Positions 27,146-36,193 are shown, counted from the first letter of the stretch. The stretch: DNA of 64,000 nucleotides from Phycisphaerae bacterium (GCA_030448225.1 JAUJNJ010000013.1:1-64000); one strand, 5' to 3'. Notes: generated by a model from the sequence alone, not told the origin. Translations and numbers: made by a program.

Positions 27146-29104
27146 ATGTCATTGCTGGAGAAGATCAAGTCGCCGCCGGAGTTGCGCGGCCTGAGCATGG
27201 GGGAACTCCAGCAGCTCGCCGTCGAGATGCGCGAGCGCATCTTCGGCGCGGTCAGCAAGAACGGCGGCCACCTCGCCTCCAACCTCGGCGTGGTCGAGCT
27301 CACGATCGCCCTGCACTACGTCTACGACTTCGGCCCCTACCCCGCCGGCCCCGACCGCCTGCTGTTCGACGTCGGCCACCAGTGCTACCCGCACAAGATG
27401 CTCACCGGCCGGGCCGGCGACTTCGACAAGCTTCGTAAGAAGGGGCACGTCAGCGGGTTCCCGTCGCCCGAGGAGTCGGCCTACGACCTGTTCGCCGTCG
27501 GCCACGCCGGCACCGCCATCAGCACCGCCGTCGGCCTGGCGCGGGGCGACGCGATGCTCGGCAAGGAGAAGAACCACGTCGTCGCCGTCGTCGGCGACGC
27601 GTCGATCGTCAACGGCCTGGCGTTCGAAGGCTTGAACAACGCCGGCACGCTCAAGCGTCAGTTGTTGATGATCCTGAACGACAACGGCATGAGCATCAGC
27701 GAGCCGCAGGGCGCGTTCAGCCAGTACCTCGAGCGCGTGCGGGTCAGCACGACCTACGAGGAGTTCAAGCGCTTCAGCGAGAAACTCGTGCACCGCCTGC
27801 CGAGCAGCGTCGGGCACGCGATCGAACACGCGTGGGACTCGCTCTGCGCCAGCGTGAAGAGCGCCATGTGGGCCGGCAGCATGTTCGAGTCGATGGGCAT
27901 CAAGTACATGGGCCCGATCGACGGCCACGATCTGCCCGGGCTCATCAACTTCCTGGCCGAGATCAAGCACGTGAACAAGCCCGTGCTGCTGCACGTCAAG
28001 ACGCGCAAGGGCCAGGGGTACGAGGTGGCGGCGAGCGAGCCGACGAAGTTCCACAGCCCCGCCGCGTTCCAGGTGAACGGGTGCCGCGTCGAGCTCAGCA
28101 AGGGCTCGGGCAAGGCGTGGACCGCGGCGTTCGCCGACGCGATGATCGACCTCGCCGACAAGGACAACCGCGTCGTCGCCCTGACCGCCGCCATGCCCGA
28201 CGGCACCGGTTTGTCGAAGTTCAAGGCGGCCCACCCGGGGCGGTACGTCGACACCGGCATCTGCGAGTCGCACCTGGCCGCCATGGCCGCCGGCATGTGC
28301 AAGAGCGGCGTGCGGCCGTTCGCGGCGATCTACTCCACGTTCGTCCAGCGCGCGTTCGACCAGGTGTGGCAGGAGGTCGTCCTGAACAACCTGCCGGTCG
28401 TCTTTTGCATGGACCGGGCCGGCTTCGTCGGCGACGACGGGGCCGTCCACCACGGGTTCATGGACCTGGCGTTCCTCCGCCCGATGCCGGGGATTGTCCT
28501 GATGGCCCCGAGCGACGAGGCCGAACTCAAGCGCGCGCTGCGGTTCGCGCTGTCGCTGGAGACGCCCAGCGCGATCCGCTACCCGCGCGACGTGGTGCCG
28601 GCGTGCGACTTCGAGAACGTGATCGACCCCGCTCTGCGAGCGGCGGCTAAACAGGAGTGGGTCGCCGGCAAGAGTCGGACGCTGCGGCAGGGGGCCGACG
28701 CGACGCTCGTCGTCTACGGCGCGCTGGCGCCGCAGGCGATGGTCGCGGCCGAGCAACTGGCGGCCGAGGGGCTGGCGGTGGGGGTGATCGACGCCCGCTT
28801 CTGCAAGCCGCTCGACGGCGACATGCTCGCCCGCGTGCTGAAGCCCGGCCACCCGGTGCTGACGATCGAGGACCACGCCCTCCAGAACGGCTTCGGCAGC
28901 GCCGTGCTCGAGTACGCCGTCGCCCACGACCTCCCGACGTCGGCGCTGACGCGGCTCGGCATGCCCGACCGGCTGATCGCCCACGCCACCCGCCCCGAGC
29001 AACTCGCCGAGATCGGCTTAGATGCCGACGGCATCGCCGCCAGCGTCCGCGACGCCGTCCGCGCCGCCGAGGCCGCCGGCGCGACGAGTGCCGCCATTCG
29101 GTGA
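27146..29104 (+). CDS. dxs: 1-deoxy-D-xylulose-5-phosphate synthase
   Basis: Thiamine-diphosphate enzyme that joins pyruvate and glyceraldehyde 3-phosphate, the first step of the MEP isoprenoid pathway; 652 residues and intact. Seen: NGGHLASNLGVVELTIALHY, the TPP/metal segment VVGDASIVNGLAFEGLNNAG with ILNDNGMSIS, GPIDGHDLPGL, the transketolase-type middle domain (ESHLAAMAAGMCKSGVRPFA, then YSTFVQRAFDQV) and the C-terminal domain (TIEDHALQNGFGS). The metal motif has GDA where most DXS have GDG. ATG 27146 is preferred, with GGGAGG at 27131-27136; GTG or ATG codons further up are in frame. A family-2 palindrome lies in frame at 28627-28652, encoding ALRAAAKQ. It is close to ispA. Confidence 0.96.
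   Translation: MSLLEKIKSPPELRGLSMGELQQLAVEMRERIFGAVSKNGGHLASNLGVVELTIALHYVYDFGPYPAGPDRLLFDVGHQCYPHKMLTGRAGDFDKLRKKGHVSGFPSPEESAYDLFAVGHAGTAISTAVGLARGDAMLGKEKNHVVAVVGDASIVNGLAFEGLNNAGTLKRQLLMILNDNGMSISEPQGAFSQYLERVRVSTTYEEFKRFSEKLVHRLPSSVGHAIEHAWDSLCASVKSAMWAGSMFESMGIKYMGPIDGHDLPGLINFLAEIKHVNKPVLLHVKTRKGQGYEVAASEPTKFHSPAAFQVNGCRVELSKGSGKAWTAAFADAMIDLADKDNRVVALTAAMPDGTGLSKFKAAHPGRYVDTGICESHLAAMAAGMCKSGVRPFAAIYSTFVQRAFDQVWQEVVLNNLPVVFCMDRAGFVGDDGAVHHGFMDLAFLRPMPGIVLMAPSDEAELKRALRFALSLETPSAIRYPRDVVPACDFENVIDPALRAAAKQEWVAGKSRTLRQGADATLVVYGALAPQAMVAAEQLAAEGLAVGVIDARFCKPLDGDMLARVLKPGHPVLTIEDHALQNGFGSAVLEYAVAHDLPTSALTRLGMPDRLIAHATRPEQLAEIGLDADGIAASVRDAVRAAEAAGATSAAIR
28627..28652 (+). repeat. short palindromic repeat, family 2, inside dxs
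   Basis: CCCCGCTCTGCGAGCGGCGG then CTAAAC: hairpin CCGCTCTGCGAGCGG with the edge CGGCTAAAC. It is read in frame in dxs as PALRAAAK. Copies are at 52567-52592 and 59721-59745. Confidence 0.82.
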
Positions 29105-29583
29105 GCGACGGGGGCCGACCGTGGGGGTTCGGTCGTGCCTCCTCTCATTCGCGGTTCGACGGATGCAAATCCGGTCGAGCCGGTACTCGGAAGTAAACAT
29201 TCCTCGATTGTGCGCTCTGCATTTCAACGCGCGCGCATCCGGCGCGAGAAGTCGGTCGTGTAGGGGCGTGGTCACCTGAGGTGACCCGCCAGCCCTCCTG
29301 TTGGGGCCCCAACCTTCTGCGCGCACCGTTTTCGGCGCGTTCCCGCATCGCATCCTGCGCATCGGCGAGTCGCCGAAACCGGCGCCGGGGCCGTCGCGAT
29401 GGCAGATGGCCCTCATTAGGGCGACAGACGCGACCCCGTCCGTCGCCTAGACTTCTCGTGTGTGGGGGCCGGATGCCGACCCCGGGAACTTTTCCTCGTT
29501 CCCTTTCCGCAGCGGTTGAGATCAGAATGCTCGGGCTGACGGCGGGCGGGATTCTCCCTAACGCCGACGGCGGCGGACGTATC
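29105..29583. other. intergenic stretch, dxs / receiver gene
   Basis: 479 bp. A short inverted repeat GGCGACAGAC / GTCCGTCGCC lies around 29419-29448. Nothing resembling a gene or a tRNA could be supported. Confidence 0.55.
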
Positions 29584-29975
29584 ATGGCCACCGTACTCGT
29601 CGTAGACGACAACCTCGACATCTGCCGGGCCCTCGGCAAGCTCGTCCGCCGCCGGCTACGACGCCGAGTGGATCGGCGGCGGCGCCGAAGCCGTCGAAGT
29701 CCTGCGCGCCCGGCCCCGCCGGACCTGGTGATCCTCGACGAGATGATGCCGGGCGTCGACGGCCTGCAGGTCCTGCGGCAGATCCGCGACGACCCGCGCT
29801 CCTCGTCGGTCCCGGTCATCATGTTCACCGCGATGTTCGACGAGAGCTTCCGCGAACGCGCGATGCGCGCGCCGGCGCGAACGACGTCTGGGTGAAGGGC
29901 TCGTTCGACCTCGACCAACTCCCGACCGAACTCTCCAAGCACATCGCCGCCCGCGACAACCGCTCGCACGGGTGA
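29584..29975 (+). CDS. stand-alone response-regulator receiver protein, frameshifted
   Basis: About 130 residues consisting only of a CheY-like receiver domain: start MATVLVVDDNLDICRALGKL with the acidic pair, phospho-acceptor Asp in DLVILDEMMPGVDGLQVLRQ, switch Thr in VIMFTAMFD and conserved Lys in DVWVKGSFDL. Single-base frame changes at about 29650-29705 and 29870 break the raw frame; correcting them gives a complete domain ending DNRSHG at 29975. No output domain and no histidine kinase nearby, so the partner is unknown. Confidence 0.82.
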
Positions 29976-30372
29976 ACGCGCGCGGCCCGGTGAACGCGCG
30001 GTCCCGTAACGCGCGGTCCCTCGCTTCGAACCGCCACGATTGTCACGACGTCGGACGACCCTGACGCTGCGCTGCCTCGCCAGCGTCTCGAACGGAAGAA
30101 GCGTCCCGGACGCCCGCACCACGCCCAAGGCCGACGCGGCTCAAACAGGTTGAGGACGCCCCACGTCTCGGATTGCGCGATCGTTGAAACGCCAAGACGC
30201 CAAGACGCCAAGGCAGGAGCAAGGACGCGGAACGAACGCGAGGGTATCGCCTTCCGTCTTCCTTGGCGTCTTGGCGTTCGACGCGATTTGCGATCGTCGC
30301 GCCCGGAGGTGCAAACGCGACCGCAGCATGTTTATCCTATTCGTTCTTCGTTCTTCGTTCTTCGTTCCTTCT
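29976..30372. other. intergenic stretch with inverted repeat N
   Basis: 397 bp between convergent genes. Contents: inverted repeat N (30182-30283) and a run of TTCGTTC units at 30340-30368. No gene is supported. Confidence 0.55.
30182..30283. repeat. inverted repeat N (GCCAAGAC words)
   Basis: Left arm 30182-30213 (CGTTGAAACGCCAAGACGCC...) faces 30261-30283 (CCTTGGCGTCTTGGCGTTCG...). The arms pair over about 23 bp with few mismatches. Confidence 0.82.
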
Positions 30373-31277
30373 TCACCACTTCCCCAACCCCTCGATGATC
30401 GCGTCCGGCCGGGCGTGGGGCGGCAGGGCCTCGGCATCTTGCCGGGTGGCGACGCCGGTGAGGACGAGGAGCGGCCGTCATGCCGACGCCCTTGGCGCCC
30501 GGCGATGTCGCTCTCGAGGTTGTCGCCGATCAGCACGCACCGCTCGAGGCCGCACGCGCCGAGGCGGCGGCAGAGTTCCCGCGAAGAAGAACTTCTCCGG
30601 CTTGCCGCAGAAGACCGGCGTCGCGCTGGCGTACGCAGCATCGCGGCCATCGCGCCGACGCCGAACTCCAGCCCGCGCGGGCTGGGGTAGACGCGGTCGG
30701 CGCAGATGCCGACGAGCGCCGCCCTGCGCGCAGCAGGATCATCGCCGCCCGCTGCCGCTCCTCGGTCGCGTAGGCGTTGAGCACCCCGACGATCACCGCG
30801 TCGCACGCCTCGGCCGCGTCGTTCACCCACGTCACCCGCCCGTCGAGCATGTCGTGGACACCCTCTGTCGACAGGTTGAACACGCGGGGAGGGGTGGGGT
30901 GGTGGCGTGGTGGAGTGGTGGGGTGGAGAACCCCGCCTACGCCACCACTCGACCACGCCACCACGCCACCACTCCCCGCCGCAGGCGACCCGAATCGTTC
31001 CATCACGTAATCGGAGGCGGCGGCGGCGGCGGTGTAGATGTGCTCCCCAACGTCCCGCCCATCCGGGTCAACGTCCACGCCCATCCGCGCCAGTCGGGCG
31101 GCGATCCGGCCGGGGTCGTACGTGCTGTTCGTCAGGCACGCGTACGAGGCGCGCCCCGCGTATGAGCAGTCGGCGGATCAGGTCGGTCGCGCCCCGGCAG
31201 CGGGTGCGCCGCCGGAGTAGATCGTGCCGTCGAGGGTGGAGGAGCACCGCGTCGTATGAGTCGAAGTCGATCGGCAT
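30373..31277 (-). CDS. HAD-superfamily (NagD/subfamily IIA) phosphatase, frameshifted, with palindrome insertion
   Basis: Cytosolic phosphatase of the NagD/PGP type. From ATG 31277: MPIDFDSYDAVLL, then after a small frame change the nucleophile region (LDGTIYSGG when repaired), GATDLIRRLLIRGARL, TNSTYDPGRIAARLARMG when repaired, and MDVDPDG-like cap entry. The cap reads YTAAAAASDYVMERFG ... VFNLSTEGVHDMLDGRVTWV and DAVIVGVLNAYATEERQR. The C-terminal motif is CVLIGDNLESDIAG (acidic pair) ending AIIEGLGKW at 30373. Frame changes occur near 31215, 31130, 30735, 30620, 30590 and 30470. In the cap, about 35 residues (SPAAGSGGVVAWSSGG and onward) come from a palindromic element and are absent from relatives. 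Confidence 0.78.
30885..30990. repeat. intragenic inverted repeat O (GTGGTGG words) inside the HAD phosphatase gene
   Basis: Left arm 30887-30926 (GGGGAGGGGTGGGGTGGTGG...) faces 30942-30977 (CCACCACTCGACCACGCCAC...). On the coding strand it is open and adds about 35 residues between VMERFG and VFNLSTEG with no frame change. Confidence 0.85.
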
Positions 31278-31309
31278 GGGCGCGGAGTGTAGGGGTAGAC
31301 GCCGCCGTG

Positions 31310-31545
31310 GGGGCGAGGGGGCGGGTGGAGGTGGAGGAGGGAGGGAGGATAGGGTAGAGGGTAGAGGTGGAGGGTGGAGGGTAGAGGGTGGAGGGGTAGA
31401 GGGTGGAGGGTGGAGGGTGGAGGGTGGAGGGTCGAGAGTGGAAGGTCGAGGGTGGAGGGTGAGGGAGGGTCGAGGTGGAAGCGTGGCGCTGAAGCGCCTC
31501 GCTCGTCTTCCTCTACCCTCCACCCTGCCCTCTACCTCTATCCTC
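31310..31545. repeat. low-complexity G-rich tandem block P with short inverted arm
   Basis: About twenty imperfect units of GGTGGAG / GGTAGAG from 31323 to 31470, then TACCCTCCACCCTGCCCTCT (from 31514) as an inverted partner. The 3' end of the glycosyltransferase gene reads into the block and stops at 31513. Confidence 0.8.
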
Positions 31546-33167
31546 GCATCCAGCACCGGCTCGCCGCCGCGGGCGGACGAGGGTCACGGCGAGGAACGCG
31601 ACGAGCAGGAGCCAGGCGGCGGCGAACCCTTGCCACGCGGCGGGCATCGGCAGGAGGCTGTGCCAGTTCGAGAACAGCGGGAACTCGCCCGTCCAGTTCA
31701 GGAAGTACGTCGTCGCCGGAACAGCCCGGCCACCGTGCCGTACGCGGCGGCGAGGCGGGGGCGGACGGCGAACAGCAGCGGCAGCGGGATCACCGTGTAC
31801 TGCACGCCGAAGCCCGCCGTCAGCACGAGGAACAGCACGAACGTGACGGCCGCCACCTCGTAGGCGTCCCACCGCGGGCGGAACCGGGCGAGCAGTGCCC
31901 AGGCGCCGATCAGGCCGAAGATCAGGTAGCGCGCGTTGTGGTAGTAGACGTTGATCGGGTGGCGCTCCCAGTCGGCCGGCACGCGCAGCAGGTCGCCCGG
32001 CGGGAGCATCAGCCCGATCATGACGAAGTTCACGCCCCACTTGTCGAGCACCGAGTTGTACGCCAGCACGTTCTGGTAGAACCGCGGCCCCAGCGCCAGC
32101 ACGAGCGGCACGAACGGCGCCACGCCCACGCCCAGCCCGGCCAGGAACCGCACGGCGTCGCCGCGGGTGCGGCACGTCAGCAGCAGGGGCGGGATCAGCA
32201 GCACCGGCGTGATCTTCACGTTGATCGCCGCCGCCAGCGCGAGCCCGCCCCACCCGAACGCGCGGCGTTCGGCGATGAGGTAGACGCAGGCGAGGCAGAG
32301 CATGGCGTAGATCGGGTCGGTGTTGCAGTGGTACCCGCTGACGAGGATCGCGCAGAGGCTCCACGACCACGCCGCCACCACGCCCGCCGCCACGGTGGGC
32401 CCGCCGCGCGGCCGCCAGAAGCGCCACAGGATCCACGCGGTCAGCCCGTCGGCGAGGATCGGCGGCAGGCGGAAGACGAAGCTGAACCAGACCGCGCCCG
32501 TCTCGGCGGCGGCATCGCCGTCGGCGGCGGTGTCGGCATTGGTCGAGCCGGCGGTCGCATCGGTCGCGCCGCCGGTGGCTCGCGCGTCAGCGGCGGCGTC
32601 GTCCGCGGCGGGGCCGCCGGCCGTGTCGGCGGGTGCGGCGTCCGACGCCGGGCCGGCGGTCGCACCGCCGTCGGCGGGGTGCGGGCCGGGAGTCGCGGCG
32701 CCGGGCTCACGTGGCGCGCCGGACGCGTCGTTTCCCGCGGGTGCGCCGGGCGAACCCGCGCCGGCGCCCGACGCGGGCGACGCCGCCGCGGGTTGCGTCG
32801 CGCTGGCCTCGGCGCCGATCGCCACGGTCCTCGCGGCGCCGCCGACGAGGCGGTAGGCCGCCCACGACCAGTAGGCGGGGATCGGCGGGTGGTTGAGGTT
32901 CGTCTCCAGGCGGTACGCCTCGATCAGCCCGACCGCGTCGATGCGGACGGCGAACTGGTACCACGTGTACGCGTCGGTCGTCCCCCACGACACCAGCGCC
33001 ACCGCGACCCGCGCCAGCCCGCCGATCACGGCCAGCACCAGCAGCGTCCGCGCGTCCCACGCCGGCCGCGACAACGCTGCGTCGTCGCCCGGCGCGGTCG
33101 CGGAACGGCCCGGCCGTGGCGCCCCGCCGCCCGCCTTGCTCGTCTTGGGACGTCCCCCCTTTGCCAT
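31513..33167 (-). CDS. polytopic membrane glycosyltransferase (GT87/DUF2029-like), frameshifted near 3' end
   Basis: From ATG 33167, a short basic Gly-rich N-terminus, then about ten membrane helices (first: LLVLAVIGGLARVAVALVSW). Typical for GT-C enzymes that use polyprenyl-phosphate sugars: the first loop has the acidic/aromatic segment WGTTDAYTWYQFAVRIDAVG and NLNHPPIPAYWSW, and later VSGYHCNTDPIYAMLCLACV, AINVKITPVLLIPPL and VLDKWGVNFVMIGLMLPP. Between YRLVGGAART and VWFSFVFRLPPILADG there is an insert of about 120 residues of almost only A, G, D, P, T and S (32495-32830). The frame changes near 31715; the rest (TYFLNWTGEFPLFSNWHSLL) continues to 31513, within repeat block P. Substrate unknown. 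Confidence 0.8.
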
Positions 33168-33676
33168 CGTGGACCCGCCTCTCGCGCTCGTGCCTGCCGC
33201 GGAATCGATCCGGCCGCCAACCCTGCCCGTGCCGGTCGAGACGCGGGGGCCGGAGGGGCCGGTCATGTGCCGTCCGATGATGACGTCGACCGGTCGCCGT
33301 CTGCGCCTCAGTGGGCCGACGCGGACATCCGGCACGCTTGCCCGCCACGGCTTGCCAGCGCTCGCGCGCTCGCCCGGCGCGACTCTATCGCATCGAGGCC
33401 CGCGCACAAGATGGAACGGTAGGGCGGTCGCGGTCAAGGGTCCGAGAGAATTCGCGCGAGGCTTGCCGCGACCCGCCCGTTCGCCCGACAATCCCGCGGC
33501 CCGCGAGGGAGCATCGACGCGACGGCCCGGCGCGTGCGCGCTGGCGGCTACAGAGGGAAACCTCTGGCCCGCGGCCCACGAGACGCGGCTCGCGAGCGAG
33601 TCGGCTAAACGAGGCGGGCTGCGGCACCAGCGCTTTGCCTCAGATAGACGATCGAATCGGGAAAGGGACGCGCGCT
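33168..33676. other. divergent intergenic region between two glycosyltransferases
   Basis: 509 bp. It contains a family-1 palindrome (33580-33609) and a related TGCCCGCCACGGCTTGCC piece at about 33338-33355. No gene is supported. Confidence 0.5.
33580..33609 (+). repeat. short palindromic repeat, family 1
   Basis: GAGACGCGGCTCGCGAGCGA then GTCGGCTAAA, differing at two bases from the 6111 copy. Confidence 0.85.
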
Positions 33677-35884
33677 TTGGACGAGATCCGCTTCGTGTTC
33701 GCGCTGCTGATGAACGCCGCCGTGCTCGCGTGCGCGTACGCGTTCGCCCGGCGGTGGGGCGGGGGCGGGCACCTTCAGGCGACGTGCGACGCGCTGCTCG
33801 GAGCATACGTCGTGCAGTACCTCGCCGTCGCGCTGCCGGGCGTGGCCGGCGTGCTCAACCTGTCGACGATGACCACCGTCGCCGCCGCCCTCTGCGCCGC
33901 CCTCTGGTTGGGCGCGCGGCAAGTCGTCACGACGACGACGACGACCGACGGCGCGGACCTTCCGTCCGAGCGACAGTCGGTTCCCACCGTCCCCTCCCCT
34001 TTTAGCCGCCGCCCGAAGGGCCGCGCTGGCGCGTCCGAGGCGACGGGCGGCGCGCGACCTGATTCGCAGGACGCGACAATTCGCCCCATCCGCGCTGATA
34101 CGTCGCTCCCCGCGCGCGAGCGCCTCGCGTTCGTCGCCTGCGCGCTCTTCGTCGTCGGTTACGTCGGCGCCTACGGGTGGACCCAGCGCTTCACGCCGCC
34201 GCTCTCGACCGACCCGCTCGTCTACCACCTGCCGGCCGCGGTGCAGTGGATGCAGACCGGGCGCCTGGGGCTGTTCGACACGTGGTACTGGAACCCCGCC
34301 GCCACCTACTCGCCGGCGACGAGCTCGACGTTCATGGCGTGGCTCGTCGTGCCGCTGCGGAGCGACGTGCTCGTGCGGTACGTGCAGGTCGCGCCGCTGC
34401 TGATGATCTTCCTGCTCGTCGCCCGCCTGGCCCGGCTGCTCGGGTGCGGCTTGGCGGTCGCGGGGCTCGTCGCGGTCGCCGCGGCGCTGTGCCGGCCGTT
34501 CTTCAGCCAGGTATTGTTCGCCAAGGACGACCTGTTCGTCACCGCGTTCTTCGGGGCCGCCGTGGTGGCGCTCGTCGGCGGCAACCCGCGCGACCGGCTC
34601 GGGCCCTGGCGGGCGGGGCTGGCGATGGGGATGGTGCTGTCGAGCAAGTACACGATCCTGCTCGCCTGCCCGCTCTTCCTGTTCCTGGTCGACGCCCCGT
34701 TCCGCGCCCGCTGGCGGGCGCGCGACTGGGCGGTCGCGGCGGGGCTGGCGCTGGCGCTGTCGGTGCCGTGGTACGTCCGCACGACCTGGCTCACCGGCAA
34801 CCCGCTTTACCCGGTCGACGTGAAGCTCTTCGGCCGCACGATCTTCGCCGGCATGTTCACCACCGAGCGCGACGCGTCGCTCCGCACCGCCAGCGGCGTG
34901 TGGGCGATGCTATCGGCGACGTACCACAGCATGCCGCTGGCGCCGCTCGCGGGGTTGGCCGCCGGCTGGATCGGTGGGATCGCCGGCGCCGGCCGGGCGG
35001 CATGGCGCGACCCGCTGAAGCGCACCTGCCTCGTCGGCGTGCCGCTGACGCTCGTGCTGTTTCGCTTCGCCTCGCCGCACCACGAGGTGCGGTACGTCTT
35101 CCCGCTCTTCCTGCTCCTGTTCGCCACCGCCGGGTGGGCGCTCGAGCGCTGGGTGACGGCGCGGGCGGCCCGCCTCGGCCTCGCCGGGCTGTTCGCGGCC
35201 GTGTCGGTTGCGACGAGCTTCGAGGCGGGCCTCGCGGCGCAGGTCGCGCTGCTGGCGGCGACGGCGGCGGGCGTCGCGATCGCCGGCGTCGCCGGTTGGG
35301 CATTCCACGCCCGCCTCGCCGCCCGCTCGCCCGAGACGGCGACGAGGGTCCTGACGCTCGGCGGCGCGACCGCCGCCCTCGTCGCAGCCTTGGCGTTCTA
35401 CACCCTGTGGCCCGACTACCGCGGCACGTACCGCGGCACGCAGGGGTACATCTGGGCCGCCTTCTACCCCGCGCACGTCGACCTCTGGACGCACGCCCGC
35501 GACGAGCTGCCGCCGGACGCCACGATCGCGTTCGCCAACACGTCGTTCGTCTACCCGCTCTACGACTTCGACTTCACCCGCCGGGTCGTCCACGCCCCGG
35601 TTCGGCGGGGGCTGACGCGGTTCCTCGACGTGCCCCGGCTCGGCGAAACGATCCCCGGCGACGACATCGTGATCGCGATGACCGCCACGCAGAACGCCGA
35701 CGCCGACCGCGACACCTGGCTCCGCAACCTCGACGCGCTCGGCGTCGAATACCTCGTCGTCCACAAGTCGGAGTTAGGAACCGACCCGCCTGAACTGCGC
35801 ATGGCGCGGGCCGAGCCGGCGCGCTTTCAGGTCGTGTTCGAGACTGGAGACGGCGTGATCTACCGCGTGGCGCGGGGCGGTTGA
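33677..35884 (+). CDS. polytopic membrane glycosyltransferase (GT39/ArnT-like fold)
   Basis: 735 residues, intact. About ten to twelve membrane helices, then a periplasmic C-terminal domain. GT-C features: first large loop RFTPPLSTDPLVYHLPAAVQ with Asp, AVQWMQTGRLGLFDTWYWN, FAKDDLFVTAFFGAAVV and SSKYTILLACPLF, then a lysine/Asp loop SVPWYVRTTWLTGNPLYPVD. Start TTG 33677 is chosen because GAAAGGGA lies about nine bases upstream and the first helix follows at once; the frame is open further up. A family-3 palindrome (34001-34024) lies in frame in a soluble loop and encodes FSRRPKGRAG. It diverges from the GT87-like gene; both probably use lipid-linked sugars. Confidence 0.85.
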   Translation: MDEIRFVFALLMNAAVLACAYAFARRWGGGGHLQATCDALLGAYVVQYLAVALPGVAGVLNLSTMTTVAAALCAALWLGARQVVTTTTTTDGADLPSERQSVPTVPSPFSRRPKGRAGASEATGGARPDSQDATIRPIRADTSLPARERLAFVACALFVVGYVGAYGWTQRFTPPLSTDPLVYHLPAAVQWMQTGRLGLFDTWYWNPAATYSPATSSTFMAWLVVPLRSDVLVRYVQVAPLLMIFLLVARLARLLGCGLAVAGLVAVAAALCRPFFSQVLFAKDDLFVTAFFGAAVVALVGGNPRDRLGPWRAGLAMGMVLSSKYTILLACPLFLFLVDAPFRARWRARDWAVAAGLALALSVPWYVRTTWLTGNPLYPVDVKLFGRTIFAGMFTTERDASLRTASGVWAMLSATYHSMPLAPLAGLAAGWIGGIAGAGRAAWRDPLKRTCLVGVPLTLVLFRFASPHHEVRYVFPLFLLLFATAGWALERWVTARAARLGLAGLFAAVSVATSFEAGLAAQVALLAATAAGVAIAGVAGWAFHARLAARSPETATRVLTLGGATAALVAALAFYTLWPDYRGTYRGTQGYIWAAFYPAHVDLWTHARDELPPDATIAFANTSFVYPLYDFDFTRRVVHAPVRRGLTRFLDVPRLGETIPGDDIVIAMTATQNADADRDTWLRNLDALGVEYLVVHKSELGTDPPELRMARAEPARFQVVFETGDGVIYRVARGG
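34001..34024 (+). repeat. short palindromic repeat, family 3, inside the GT39-like gene
   Basis: TTTAGCCGCCGCCCGAAGGG then CCGC. Read in frame as part of a Ser/Pro/Arg-rich loop between two membrane helices. Confidence 0.78.
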
Positions 35885-35927
35885 AAGACGGTTCACGCGC
35901 CTTCCCGAACCGGTCCCCGGGCTCACC

Positions 35928-35953
35928 TTTTAGCCGCAGGCCCGAAGGGCCCG
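35928..35953 (+). repeat. short palindromic repeat, family 3
   Basis: TTTTAGCCGCAGGCCCGAAG then GGCCCG: a perfect GGCCC-GAA-GGGCC-type hairpin with TTTTAGCCGC edge. It is 44 bp after the glycosyltransferase stop, where it could also act as a terminator. Confidence 0.85.
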
Positions 35954-36044
35954 TTCTCTTCGAACGTAAAGGTGCTCGGAGGTTGTCTCCGACACCGACT
36001 TTTGGCGACAGACTCGACAGTCCTGAGAGCTACTAACAGTTCTG

Positions 36045-36170
36045 CTCCGCGGGGAATGTCATCCGCAGCGCAGCGAAGGATCTCGCGCGGTTCTCGCTGG
36101 GACTACGAGAGATCCTTCGCTGCGCTCAGGATGACGACCTGCTGCTCGCGGTACTTTTAGCCGCTCTTCG
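36045..36170. repeat. dispersed ~130-bp repeat Q with hairpin
   Basis: Left arm 36058-36084 (GTCATCCGCAGCGCAGCGAA...) faces 36109-36135 (GAGATCCTTCGCTGCGCTCA...). Downstream GCGGTACTTTTAGCCGCTCT parallels the copy at 22585-22710. Confidence 0.82.
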
Positions 36171-36193
36171 ACCATCTTCGCGGGCAGCGCACC

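Noticed and set aside
29145..29185. tRNA-like GGTTCGA segment
   Set aside because: No acceptor, D or anticodon stem can be built around it.
28657..29196. Arg-rich plus-strand frame overlapping the dxs 3' half
   Set aside because: It is a +1 shadow of dxs, which continues intact to 29104.
31323..31470. Tandem G-rich repeats as a possible CRISPR array
   Set aside because: Units are 7-8 bp without unique spacers, and no cas genes are present.
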